Source: Geodermatophilaceae bacterium
GTDB taxonomy: Bacteria > Actinomycetota > Actinomycetes > Mycobacteriales > Geodermatophilaceae
DNA: 13,592 nucleotides
Direction: 5' to 3'
Assembly: GCA_013811975.1 (NCBI GenBank)
Contig: JACCUF010000078.1
Span: 1 to 13,592 of the forward strand
This document shows, in pieces, positions 1 through 6,440 of this stretch. The notes beneath the pieces were generated by a model. That model ran no database searches. It was not told the DNA's origin and saw only the letters and a list, made by a program, of their open reading frames with translations. The stretch's first letter is position 1. Each line of letters opens with the position of its first letter. The position numbers and the translations under genes are program-made.

Positions 1-4
1 GGTG

Positions 5-2053
5 ATGGTCAACGCGCTCGCCGCCTCGTCCTCGCCGTACCTGCTGCAGCACGCCGACAATCCGGTGGACTGGGTGGAATGGGGCGATGACGCTTTCGCT
101 GCTGCCCGTGACCGGGACGTCCCGATCCTGCTCTCCATCGGGTACGCAGCCTGTCATTGGTGCCACGTCATGGCGCATGAGTCCTTCGAGAACCCGGCCA
201 CCGCCGAGGCGATGAATGCGCAGTTTGTCTGCATCAAGGTCGACCGCGAGGAACGGCCCGACGTCGACTCCGTGTACATGGAGGCGACCCAGGCGATGAC
301 CGGGCACGGCGGCTGGCCGATGACCGTCTTCCTGACTCCTGATGGCGCGCCGTTCTACTGCGGGACCTACTTTCCGCCTCAGCCGGCTCGGGGGATGCCA
401 TCCTTCGGCCAGTTGATCGACGCGATCACGCAGGCGTGGACTGAACGGCGCGACGACCTCATGCAGTCCAGCCGGGGGATCACCGAGCAACTGAACAAGC
501 CGCGGTTCTTCGGCGAACCGACACCGGTGGACGCGGCCGTGCTCGACAGTGCAGTCGAGCTCCTGTGGAAGAGCTTCGATGCCGATAACGGCGGTTTCGA
601 CCGGGCACCGAAGTTCCCGCCGTCGATGGTGCTCGAGTTCCTGCTGCGGCACCACGCCCGTACCGAGGACCCACGGTCGTTGCTGATGGTGGAAACCACT
701 TGCGAGGCAATGGCGCGGGGTGGGCTCTATGACCAGCTGGCTGGCGGATTTGCGCGCTACTCGGTCGACGGGGAGTGGATCGTCCCGCACTTCGAGAAGA
801 TGCTCTACGACAACGCGTTGCTGCTCGGGGTCTACCTGCATCTGTGGCGGGAGACCGGTTCGGAGTTGGCCCGTCGGGTCGCCGACGACACGGCGACGTT
901 CCTGATCCGGGATCTCGGGACGCCCGAGGGAGGTTTCGCCTCAGCTCTGGATGCGGACACCGATGGCGTCGAGGGCCTGACCTACGCGTGGACCCCCCAA
1001 CAACTTGTCGACGTTCTCGGGAAGGCCGACGGGGACTGGGCGGCAGCACTTCTCCGAGTGACGCCGGAAGGAACATTCGAACATGGCATGTCGGTGTTGC
1101 AGCTGCGGGCTGATCCCGACGACGCGCAGCGGTGGGCCGCTGCCCGGGCGAAGCTCCATGCTGCGCGCGAGACCCGTCCTCAGCCGGCCCGAGACGACAA
1201 GGTGGTGACGGCCTGGAACGGGCTGGCGATCGCCGCGCTGGCCGAACACGCGAGATTGACCAGCTCGGCCGACAGCCTGGCCGCCGCCGAGGCTGCGGCG
1301 GAAATGGTGACGCGGGTGCACCTTGTCGAGGGAAACCTGCGTCGGGTATCCCGTGACGGCGCGGTCGGACGACACGGCGGCGTTCTCGAGGACTACGCCG
1401 AGTTGGCTCGCGGATTGCTGGCTCTGCATCAAGCGACTGCACAACGGCGCTGGCTCAGCCTTGCTGGGGAGCTCTTGGAAGGCCTGCCGCGACGCTTCGC
1501 CGATTCGAGCGGTGGCTTTTTCGACACACCCGAGGATGGTGAACAACTGATCCGTCGCCCCCAGGATCCGACCGACGGTCCGACTCCCTCCGGTGCCGCG
1601 GCGGCCTGCGACGCCCTGGTCAGCTACGCCGCGCTGAGTGGGCGCACCAAACCCCGACGGCAGGCCGAGCGGGCACTGGCTTGCGTCGGGGCAATCATCG
1701 CTCGGGCACCGCGAGCCGCCGGTTCGGCCGCAGCCACCGCCGAGGCGTTGCTGGCCGGCCCGTTGGAGATCGCCGTCGCTGGGCCACCCGGCTCGCAGCG
1801 CGACGTGCTCTCCACCTTTGTCCGAGCAGGCACCAGCCCGGGTGCGGTATCGGTGGTGGGGGAAGCAAACGCCCCTGGCGTACCCCTGCTCGCTGGACGT
1901 TGCGTCGCCGGGTTACCGGTCGCGGTGTTCGTCTGCGAGGGCTTTGTCTGCCAAGCGCCGACGGCGGACGTGTTCGAGGTGACGGCAGCGGTTCGCACCC
2001 GGATGGCCGGAAAGATCCCCGGTCGTGGTGCCATCGGGCTGCCAATGGACTAG
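5..2053 (+). CDS. DUF255/YyaL-family thioredoxin-fold protein
   Basis: This is a cytosolic protein of the DUF255 (YyaL/spermatogenesis-associated protein 20) family, about 682 aa, near the usual full length. Visible signatures are the N-terminal SPYLLQHADNPVDW block (residues 10-23), a thioredoxin-like CHWCH motif (Cys50, Cys53), the DREERPD segment and GGWPMTVFLTPDG. A long C-terminal region follows that, in this family, has an (alpha/alpha) six-hairpin barrel like N-acylglucosamine 2-epimerases. The biochemical role is not established; a redox or sugar-related function is usually suggested. I chose the ATG at 5 because the family typically begins a few residues before SPYLLQHA. An in-frame GTG at 2 is possible, and upstream sequence including the RBS is outside the window. 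The likely M. tuberculosis counterpart is Rv1084, which also precedes the hemolysin-III gene. No signal peptide is seen. Confidence 0.9.
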   Translation: MVNALAASSSPYLLQHADNPVDWVEWGDDAFAAARDRDVPILLSIGYAACHWCHVMAHESFENPATAEAMNAQFVCIKVDREERPDVDSVYMEATQAMTGHGGWPMTVFLTPDGAPFYCGTYFPPQPARGMPSFGQLIDAITQAWTERRDDLMQSSRGITEQLNKPRFFGEPTPVDAAVLDSAVELLWKSFDADNGGFDRAPKFPPSMVLEFLLRHHARTEDPRSLLMVETTCEAMARGGLYDQLAGGFARYSVDGEWIVPHFEKMLYDNALLLGVYLHLWRETGSELARRVADDTATFLIRDLGTPEGGFASALDADTDGVEGLTYAWTPQQLVDVLGKADGDWAAALLRVTPEGTFEHGMSVLQLRADPDDAQRWAAARAKLHAARETRPQPARDDKVVTAWNGLAIAALAEHARLTSSADSLAAAEAAAEMVTRVHLVEGNLRRVSRDGAVGRHGGVLEDYAELARGLLALHQATAQRRWLSLAGELLEGLPRRFADSSGGFFDTPEDGEQLIRRPQDPTDGPTPSGAAAACDALVSYAALSGRTKPRRQAERALACVGAIIARAPRAAGSAAATAEALLAGPLEIAVAGPPGSQRDVLSTFVRAGTSPGAVSVVGEANAPGVPLLAGRCVAGLPVAVFVCEGFVCQAPTADVFEVTAAVRTRMAGKIPGRGAIGLPMD

Positions 2054-2056
2054 TGT

Positions 2057-2078
2057 GTAATCACGTAATCTTGTAATC
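2057..2078 (+). promoter_or_regulatory. Triple GTAATC box at 8-bp period (putative RHH operator)
   Basis: GTAATC occurs at 2057-2062, 2065-2070 and 2073-2078, each start exactly 8 bp after the last. The array lies between the DUF255 stop and the RBS of the RHH gene. It overlaps or abuts possible -10 boxes (TAGTGT 2051-2056; TAATCT 2066-2071). An 8-bp tandem half-site period is what RHH repressors of the MetJ type use, and the next gene encodes an RHH domain. Autoregulation is therefore a reasonable inference, not shown. Confidence 0.6.
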
Positions 2079-2094
2079 GAGGAGTGAGCAACAC

Positions 2095-2622
2095 ATGGTC
2101 GCAGAGAACACAGCGCAGGACGAGATCAGGGCCTGGTTCGCCGGCCGGCTACCCGACGAATGGTTCACCGGGCCGGCCGAGATCTCGGTTGATCGCGAGG
2201 AGATCCTCGTCGTCGGCACGCTGGCCGACCCAGACGTGGCCCAGGACGCCGATGAGGCTGCGCGCGCGTCGGCTGCAGGGGGTCGGATCAGCCGGTGGCG
2301 AGAACAGACCCGTGAGGACCGGATCGGGATCGCTCAATCCGCCGAGCATCGGTTCGGGCGCAAGGTTGCTTGGGGCGCTAAATGTCACTCGACCTCCACC
2401 CCGTTCACCCACCTCGCCGTTCCGGTGATGACCCGGCTGCGCCAACCCGAACGTCAGGTCCTCGACACGTTGGTCGAGTCCGGCGTCGCTCGGTCGCGGT
2501 CCGAGGCGTTGGCCTGGTCGGTACGGCTGGTCGGACAGCACACCGAAGACTGGCTGGCCGAGCTCCGTACTGCGATGGCTTCGGTGGATGAGGTTCGCGC
2601 CCGGGGGCCACAGACCACCTGA
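2095..2622 (+). CDS. RHH-domain DNA-binding protein of unknown function
   Basis: This 175-aa protein has two parts. Residues 8-95 form an unrecognised N-terminal region that includes the WFAGRLPDEWF motif, a charged stretch around 66-80 and HRFGRKVAWGA. Residues ~108-150 look like a ribbon-helix-helix fold: a strand (LAVPVMTRLR), helix A (QPERQVLDTLVESG), a turn, and helix B (RSEALAWSVRLVGQH). A short acidic/basic tail follows. It should be a cytosolic dimeric DNA binder. The start is the ATG at 2095, supported by GAGGAG at 2079-2084 with 10 nt spacing; the GTG at 2084 is in another frame. It stands alone behind the GTAATC array, which it may bind. No toxin partner is visible, so a type II antitoxin role is not favoured. 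From memory similar proteins are widespread in actinobacteria, but I know of no assigned function. Confidence 0.8.
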   Translation: MVAENTAQDEIRAWFAGRLPDEWFTGPAEISVDREEILVVGTLADPDVAQDADEAARASAAGGRISRWREQTREDRIGIAQSAEHRFGRKVAWGAKCHSTSTPFTHLAVPVMTRLRQPERQVLDTLVESGVARSRSEALAWSVRLVGQHTEDWLAELRTAMASVDEVRARGPQTT

Positions 2623-2661
2623 GCCGGCCCCGGCAGCCATCGGCGGCTTGGCGCTACTGGC

Positions 2662-2667
2662 TAGGGT
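2662..2667 (+). promoter_or_regulatory. -10 box for leaderless adh transcript
   Basis: TAGGGT lies 6 nt before the ATG at 2674, so transcription would start at or beside the start codon. No good Shine-Dalgarno sequence is present, which agrees with leaderless translation. No clear -35 box is seen. Confidence 0.5.
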
Positions 2668-2673
2668 CGGGTC

Positions 2674-3699
2674 ATGCGTGCAGCCGTGTACGAGGGGCCC
2701 GGGAACGTCCGCGTCGAGGACGTCCCCGATCCGGCGCTGGTCCTCGATACCGACGCCATCGTGGCCGTGACCGACGCTGCGATCGGCGGCAGCGACCTGT
2801 GGGCCTACCGGGGGTACGGGCAGCGGCCGCCGGGTGCGCGGATCGGGCACGAGTTCCTCGGTCTAGTCACCGAGGTCGGCGCCGACGTACGTACGGTCCG
2901 GCCGGGGGACCGGGTGCTCGCCCCGTTCATGTGGTCCTGCGGGGTCTGCGATTACTGTCGGGGCGGCCTGACCAGTTCGTGCTTGGACGGCGGGACCTTC
3001 TCCGAGGTGGGCCATGACGGTGGACAGGGGGAGGCGGTCAGGGTCCCGCATGCCGACGGCACCCTGGTTGTCCTACCCCCGGCCGATGCCGTTCCGGCTA
3101 CCCGACTGCTGCCGCTGAGCGACGTGATGGCGACCGGACACCATGCGGCGCTCAGCGCCGGAGTGGACCACGAGACGACAGTGGCGATCATCGGCGATGG
3201 TGCGGTCGGGCTCTGTGCGGTGTTGGCCGCCCGGCGGCTCGGTGCCCGTCGGATCATCGCAGTGGGTCATCACGCCGAGCGGCTGCACCTGGCAGTGGAC
3301 TTCGGCGCCTCCGACATCGTGCAGGGCAGCGGTGAGGAGACTCTCGAGAAGGTCATGAGCCTCACCGGCGGTGTCGATGCGGTGTGCGAATGCGTTGGCG
3401 CGCAGGCAGCATTCGACGACGCCTTCGCGATGACCCGCGACGGTGGCAGGGTCGGATATGTCGGAGTGCCGCACCTGGTCGAGGGGATAGACCTGTCCAA
3501 GATCTTTGCCCGCAACATCGGCATCCGCGGAGGGATGGCTCCGGCCCGGGCCTATCTACCGGCCCTGCTCGACGCGGTCATCGACGGCCAACTCGATCCC
3601 AGCGCCGTTCTGGACCTGACCCTCGGGCTGGAGGAACTCGCGGACGGCTACGCGATGATGGATGATCGGCTGGCGCTCAAGGCCCACATCACGATCTGA
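2674..3699 (+). CDS. Zinc-type medium-chain alcohol dehydrogenase, one catalytic Zn ligand lost
   Basis: This 341-aa cytosolic oxidoreductase of the medium-chain dehydrogenase family normally interconverts alcohols and aldehydes/ketones with NAD(P). The N-terminal GroES-like domain has His59-Glu60 (IGHEF) and an intact structural-zinc set, Cys89, Cys92, Cys95 and Cys103. A QGEAVRVP signature and LSDVMATGHHAA with Asp150 (probable third catalytic ligand) follow. The Rossmann nucleotide motif GDGAVG is at 174-179. The position normally held by the first catalytic zinc Cys (ICGSDLW in relatives) is Gly38 here (codon GGC), so catalytic zinc binding may be altered. The closest type by memory is the actinobacterial zinc-dependent dehydrogenase group ending in DREALK-like motifs. 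The start is the leaderless ATG after TAGGGT. The gene stands apart from its neighbours and the substrate cannot be told. Confidence 0.88.
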   Translation: MRAAVYEGPGNVRVEDVPDPALVLDTDAIVAVTDAAIGGSDLWAYRGYGQRPPGARIGHEFLGLVTEVGADVRTVRPGDRVLAPFMWSCGVCDYCRGGLTSSCLDGGTFSEVGHDGGQGEAVRVPHADGTLVVLPPADAVPATRLLPLSDVMATGHHAALSAGVDHETTVAIIGDGAVGLCAVLAARRLGARRIIAVGHHAERLHLAVDFGASDIVQGSGEETLEKVMSLTGGVDAVCECVGAQAAFDDAFAMTRDGGRVGYVGVPHLVEGIDLSKIFARNIGIRGGMAPARAYLPALLDAVIDGQLDPSAVLDLTLGLEELADGYAMMDDRLALKAHITI

Positions 3700-3805
3700 G
3701 CAGTACCGCGAGCGCCAGGACCAGGGCTCAAGATGCCGGGAAAATGCAACCGACGGGAAGCATTGGCGAAACCGGCTCGCAAGAAACCGGATCTTTACTG
3801 GTGAC

Positions 3806-4246
3806 ATGGCCCTGAGAGACGTGCCCCTGTCCGAGAATCTGTCCGCCGACCTCATCCAGCTTCCAGGCACCGACTACCGCTACGCCGAACGACTCCCAAA
3901 CGGAGCCGTGATCGTCGTGGGAGCCGACGGTGGTGGCGCCGAGATAGCTGAAGATCTGCACCTCGCGGGTCGCCGCGTGCATCTGTTCACGGCTCCCTGT
4001 CGCCCGTTGCTCCGCAGTAATGGCCTGGCCGGACTCGGGGCCGGCGGCGAGATCGATATGGGCGCGTTGGTACGCGGGGGACTGCGGTTGTACGGCGAAT
4101 TGCTCGCTATCCACGGCAGCCGCTTCATCGCCGGCCCCGGCCTCTACCTGGGTTGGCGCGATACCGAACTCGACCTCACCGAAGCAGGCGTCACAACGGT
4201 GATCTGGAGCGGCGCGTTGGACCAGCAGTTGGCAGTTGCCGCCTGA
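3806..4246 (+). CDS. Truncated flavin-monooxygenase-like protein (probable gene remnant)
   Basis: This 146-aa ORF resembles the central part of CzcO/FMO-type flavin-dependent oxidoreductases (MSMEG_0569-like), which are about 400 aa. Recognisable in order are a SADLIQLPGTDYR segment (like the ADVLQLHSSDYR lead-in), a degenerate NADPH-Rossmann stretch (VIVVGADGGGAEIAEDL, normally GSGQSG), an LHLAGRRVHL strand, a GLRLYGELL block, and ELDLTEAGVTTVIW (normally ending in an ATG-type FAD motif). The N-terminal FAD-binding GxGxxG domain and the C-terminal end are missing. The spacing between blocks implies two in-frame internal deletions. It is unlikely to act as a monooxygenase. The ORF has no internal stop, so either erosion is recent or a shortened product is kept. 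The start at 3806 is the first ATG before the homology; a poor TTTACT box (3794-3799) lies 6 nt upstream. It could instead be a non-coding relic. Confidence 0.55.
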   Translation: MALRDVPLSENLSADLIQLPGTDYRYAERLPNGAVIVVGADGGGAEIAEDLHLAGRRVHLFTAPCRPLLRSNGLAGLGAGGEIDMGALVRGGLRLYGELLAIHGSRFIAGPGLYLGWRDTELDLTEAGVTTVIWSGALDQQLAVAA

Positions 4247-4264
4247 GCGACCCGGCGGGACGCT

Positions 4265-4332
4265 TCACCAGCCCGCGCCCGCGAGGACAGCGTCGGCTAC
4301 CTCGTGGGAGGTCAGCTCGCTCGCTTCGACGA
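4265..4332 (-). pseudogene. Out-of-frame 3' tail of the P-loop kinase gene
   Basis: Shifting frame just after the TTC codon at 4335-4333 (one base added) continues the kinase reading as VEASELTSHEVADAVLAGAGW and stops at TGA 4267-4265. A Val/Ala-rich helix ending in AGW is the usual end of this small P-loop kinase family. The join would give a 180-aa protein. The missing base would sit in the TTCTCG context at 4335-4330. Mutation, sequencing error, or a real alternative end cannot be told apart from sequence alone. Confidence 0.6.
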
Positions 4333-4806
4333 GAAGTCCTCGAGCCTGGCCGCTTCCAGGATTGCGTCCAGCTCACCGGAGCGAGCCAGATGCCAGCGCA
4401 GGGCGTTGCCAAGCTCGTGTCGCCCGTTCAGCAGTGTGTGCAGCACCGGCAGCGTGACGCGAAGCCGGCAAAGCGTCAGCGGCAGGCCGATGCTCGCCCG
4501 GTAGCGGTCCTGCTCGACGCCCGTTTCGACAACCCCGGCCAGGACCAGACGAACCGACCCCGCGTCGAGGAAGTTTCGCGCGACGTCGCGCAAGTTGCGC
4601 AACTCGATCGCGAGGTTGAACCGATCGTCGGGCGGACTGCGCCAGGTGTTCCTCAGCCAGTCGAGGTCGATGACCTCGTGCGGAACCGCGGCTTCAGCTA
4701 GCAGCTCACCGACGATGTCGGCGACCGTGGTCTTGCCTGCTCCCACGCTTCCCGTGATCAACAATGCCGACGGGGCAGGGGCGCCGGTAGTGCCGGTAGC
4801 GACCAC
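4312..4806 (-). CDS. Small P-loop (AAA/adenylate-kinase-like) kinase, frameshifted C-terminus
   Basis: As read, this gives 164 aa of a cytosolic P-loop NTPase. It has Walker A GSVGAGKT at residues 19-26, an IDLDWLR motif after the second strand that is typical of small-molecule kinases of the AAA_33/shikimate-kinase-like type, and a helical lid region rich in Arg. The substrate is unknown. The reading frame ends prematurely in SSKRAS, while the +1-shifted frame carries the natural-looking ending, so the gene is probably frameshifted near 4332. The start is a GTG at 4806, preceded on the minus strand by TAGGGT (4818-4813) with a 6-nt gap, which points to a leaderless transcript. It lies 32 nt downstream of the hemolysin-III gene on the same strand, so it could also be read through from there. 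Confidence 0.75.
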   Translation of the reverse strand: MVATGTTGAPAPSALLITGSVGAGKTTVADIVGELLAEAAVPHEVIDLDWLRNTWRSPPDDRFNLAIELRNLRDVARNFLDAGSVRLVLAGVVETGVEQDRYRASIGLPLTLCRLRVTLPVLHTLLNGRHELGNALRWHLARSGELDAILEAARLEDFSSKRAS

Positions 4807-4812
4807 GACTGC

Positions 4813-4818
4813 ACCCTA
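4813..4818 (-). promoter_or_regulatory. -10 box for leaderless kinase transcript
   Basis: On the minus strand TAGGGT ends 6 nt before the GTG start at 4806. The hexamer and the spacing are identical to those of the dehydrogenase gene at 2662-2674. There is no Shine-Dalgarno sequence. Confidence 0.5.
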
Positions 4819-4838
4819 CGAGGGCAGCACAGCCGGGC

Positions 4839-5546
4839 TCAGTTGGCGTACATCGCGAAGTAGACCGCGATGTAGTGGCAGGCCGCAGCCAGGATCGTCG
4901 CCGCGTGGAAGACCTCGTGATAGCCGAAGACGCCCGGGATGGGATTCGGCCGTGACGTGGCGTAGGCGATCGCGCCGAGTGAGTAGAGCAGGCCGCCTGC
5001 GCTGATCAGGACGAGGGTGGTGACCCCGAGGTTGATCAGGATGGCCGGAAAGAACAGCACCGCGACCCAGCCGAGTGCTAGGTAGATCGGCACACCCACC
5101 CATCGCGGAGCGGTCGGCCAGGCGATCTTGAGTGCGATGCCGGCGAGTCCGCCGCCCCAGACAACACCGAGGATGACCCACCGGAAAGTGCCCTCCAGGG
5201 CCAGCACGGTGAACGGCGTGTAGCTACCGGCGATGAACAGGAAGATCGTCGAGTGATCGAGCAGCTTCATGATCTTCCAGCCGCGGGGGGACCAGGCCCG
5301 GCGGTGGTACGCGGCACTGACCCCGAACATCGCCGAGACGGTGAAGCAGTAGATCGTCACCGCCAGACCGACCGAGGTGCTGTGCGCCCATCCCAATGGA
5401 ATGAGCACCGCACCGGTGAGAATCGAAGCTAGGAACGCCCCGAGGTGCAGCCAGCCACGTAGCCGCGGGCGCGTGTCCGGGGAGTCGTAGTCCTTGTCCC
5501 TGATGTCGAGCGGCTTGGAGACGCTGGACGAAAGCTCGGTAGCCAT
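4839..5546 (-). CDS. Hemolysin III / PAQR-family integral membrane protein
   Basis: This 235-aa protein has a hydrophilic N-terminus (~30 aa) and seven predicted membrane helices (about 32-52, 58-78, 97-117, 122-142, 150-170, 174-196, 212-232). PAQR/YqfA hallmarks are visible: SAAYHR (Ser77, His81), LDHSTIFLFIAGSYTPF (Asp97) and GYHEVFHAATILAAACHY (His210, His214). The Ser/His/Asp/His/His set matches the metal site of the CREST hydrolase superfamily. Despite the name, a haemolytic function is not implied; lipid- or ceramide-type amidase activity or membrane stress roles are suggested for relatives. I chose ATG 5546 because the extra upstream in-frame codons are unlike the family and because TAACCT sits 7 nt before it. 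It is divergent from the Z-prenyl synthase gene, as with Rv1085c/Rv1086 in M. tuberculosis. Confidence 0.92.
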   Translation of the reverse strand: MATELSSSVSKPLDIRDKDYDSPDTRPRLRGWLHLGAFLASILTGAVLIPLGWAHSTSVGLAVTIYCFTVSAMFGVSAAYHRRAWSPRGWKIMKLLDHSTIFLFIAGSYTPFTVLALEGTFRWVILGVVWGGGLAGIALKIAWPTAPRWVGVPIYLALGWVAVLFFPAILINLGVTTLVLISAGGLLYSLGAIAYATSRPNPIPGVFGYHEVFHAATILAAACHYIAVYFAMYAN

Positions 5547-5553
5547 CCACCCC

Positions 5554-5559
5554 AGGTTA
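5554..5559 (-). promoter_or_regulatory. -10 box for leaderless hemolysin-III transcript
   Basis: TAACCT on the minus strand (5559 down to 5554) is followed by 7 nt and then the ATG at 5546. It lies in the 81-bp divergent region shared with the prenyl synthase gene. No Shine-Dalgarno sequence or clear -35 box is seen. Confidence 0.5.
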
Positions 5560-5612
5560 CGGGGGCGTAGTTTCTCTGCCAGGGGGCCAACCCGGACCGG
5601 AGCACAGCGTCG

Positions 5613-5618
5613 TACCCT
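5613..5618 (+). promoter_or_regulatory. -10 box of the Z-prenyl synthase gene
   Basis: TACCCT lies 9 nt before the ATG at 5628, giving a very short or absent leader. A GGAG at 5621-5624 lies only 3 nt from the ATG, too close for an efficient Shine-Dalgarno sequence. Confidence 0.4.
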
Positions 5619-5627
5619 GCGGAGATC

Positions 5628-6395
5628 ATGGGTTGGGCCGATCTGCCGTACCGGCTGTACGAGCGACGCCTGCAGCATCAGCTAGCTGGCGCGCAGCTAC
5701 CGAGCCACGTCGGTGTGATGGTCGACGGGAATCGGCGCTGGGCCCGATCCATCGGGCTGGGAGACGTCAATGACGGCCACCGTCGCGGCGCGGGCAAGAT
5801 CGTCGACTTCCTCGGCTGGTGTGATGAAGCCGGCATCGATCACGTCACGGTGTTCCTGTTGTCGACTGACAACCTGAACCGGCCCGAGCCGGAGTTGACC
5901 CCGCTGCTACGGATCATCGAAGACCTCGCCGCTGACCTGTCCGGTCCCAGTCGGCGCTGGCAGCTTCGCGCAGTCGGCGCCTTGGAACTGTTGCCAGACA
6001 GCACCGTAGAGGCATTGAAGACTGCCCACGAGGCAACGGTCGGCCGCCCCGGAGCGGCCGTCGATCTGGCCGTCGGGTACAGCGGTCGTCGGGAGATCGC
6101 TGATGCGGTGCGCTCCTTGTTGGCGCAGCATTCAGCCGCCGGTACGACGCTGGATGAGCTCATCGACTCGTTGGACGCCGAACACATTGCCGAGCATCTC
6201 TACACCCGAGGGCAACCCGATCCAGACCTGGTCATCCGGACCAGTGGCGAGCAGCGGCTTTCCGGATTCCTGCTGTGGCAGACAGCGCACTCGGAGTTCT
6301 ATTTCTGTGACGTGAACTGGCCGGACTTCCGACGCACTGACTTCCTCAGGGCGCTACGCGACTATGCAGCCAGGCACCGGCGCTTCGGCGCCTGA
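5628..6395 (+). CDS. Short-chain cis-prenyltransferase (Z-isoprenyl diphosphate synthase, UppS family)
   Basis: This 255-aa enzyme adds isopentenyl diphosphate in cis to an allylic diphosphate. UppS-family motifs are complete: DGNRRWA (33-39, catalytic Asp33), FLLSTDNLNRP (76-86), VGYSGRREI (149-157), RTSGEQRLSGFLLWQ (204-218) and SEFYF (222-226). The residue aligned with the small Ala of long-chain synthases (YAFSSEN in E. coli) is Leu77 here. A bulky residue at that place goes with short (C15) products in M. tuberculosis Rv1086, so (2Z,6E)-farnesyl diphosphate is the likely product, feeding decaprenyl phosphate synthesis. Divergence from hemolysin III copies the Rv1085c/Rv1086 arrangement. 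The next gene starts 45 nt downstream on the same strand. The N-terminal ~20 aa amphipathic stretch may touch the membrane. The chain-length call is inference. Confidence 0.92.
   Translation: MGWADLPYRLYERRLQHQLAGAQLPSHVGVMVDGNRRWARSIGLGDVNDGHRRGAGKIVDFLGWCDEAGIDHVTVFLLSTDNLNRPEPELTPLLRIIEDLAADLSGPSRRWQLRAVGALELLPDSTVEALKTAHEATVGRPGAAVDLAVGYSGRREIADAVRSLLAQHSAAGTTLDELIDSLDAEHIAEHLYTRGQPDPDLVIRTSGEQRLSGFLLWQTAHSEFYFCDVNWPDFRRTDFLRALRDYAARHRRFGA
6379..6392 (+). terminator. cUUCGg tetraloop hairpin at the 3' end of the prenyl synthase gene
   Basis: GGCGC-TTCG-GCGCC forms a 5-bp all-G/C stem capped by the very stable C(UUCG)G tetraloop. It covers the last codons and ends just before the TGA at 6393. 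There is no following T-run, so it may act as a weak actinobacterial-type terminator or an mRNA 3'-end stabiliser. Confidence 0.3.
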
Positions 6396-6440
6396 GCGAC
6401 TCGAGGCCTGAATCCGAGCGTTGAGGCAGACTCTCCTCCC

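Noticed and set aside
480..1442. Long minus-strand open frame (320 codons) opposite the DUF255 gene
   Set aside because: Arg/Pro-rich composition with no motif; it is a high-GC shadow of the sense gene.
2095..2622. Type II toxin-antitoxin interpretation of the RHH protein
   Set aside because: No toxin gene is adjacent; the following gene is a leaderless dehydrogenase with its own promoter.
4153..4701. 182-codon plus-strand frame over the kinase region
   Set aside because: It is a shadow of the minus-strand P-loop gene, without any recognisable motif.
5547..5678. Upstream extension of the hemolysin-III frame
   Set aside because: The extra 44 residues are unlike the family and overlap the divergent promoters and the start of the prenyl synthase gene; a -10 box supports ATG 5546.
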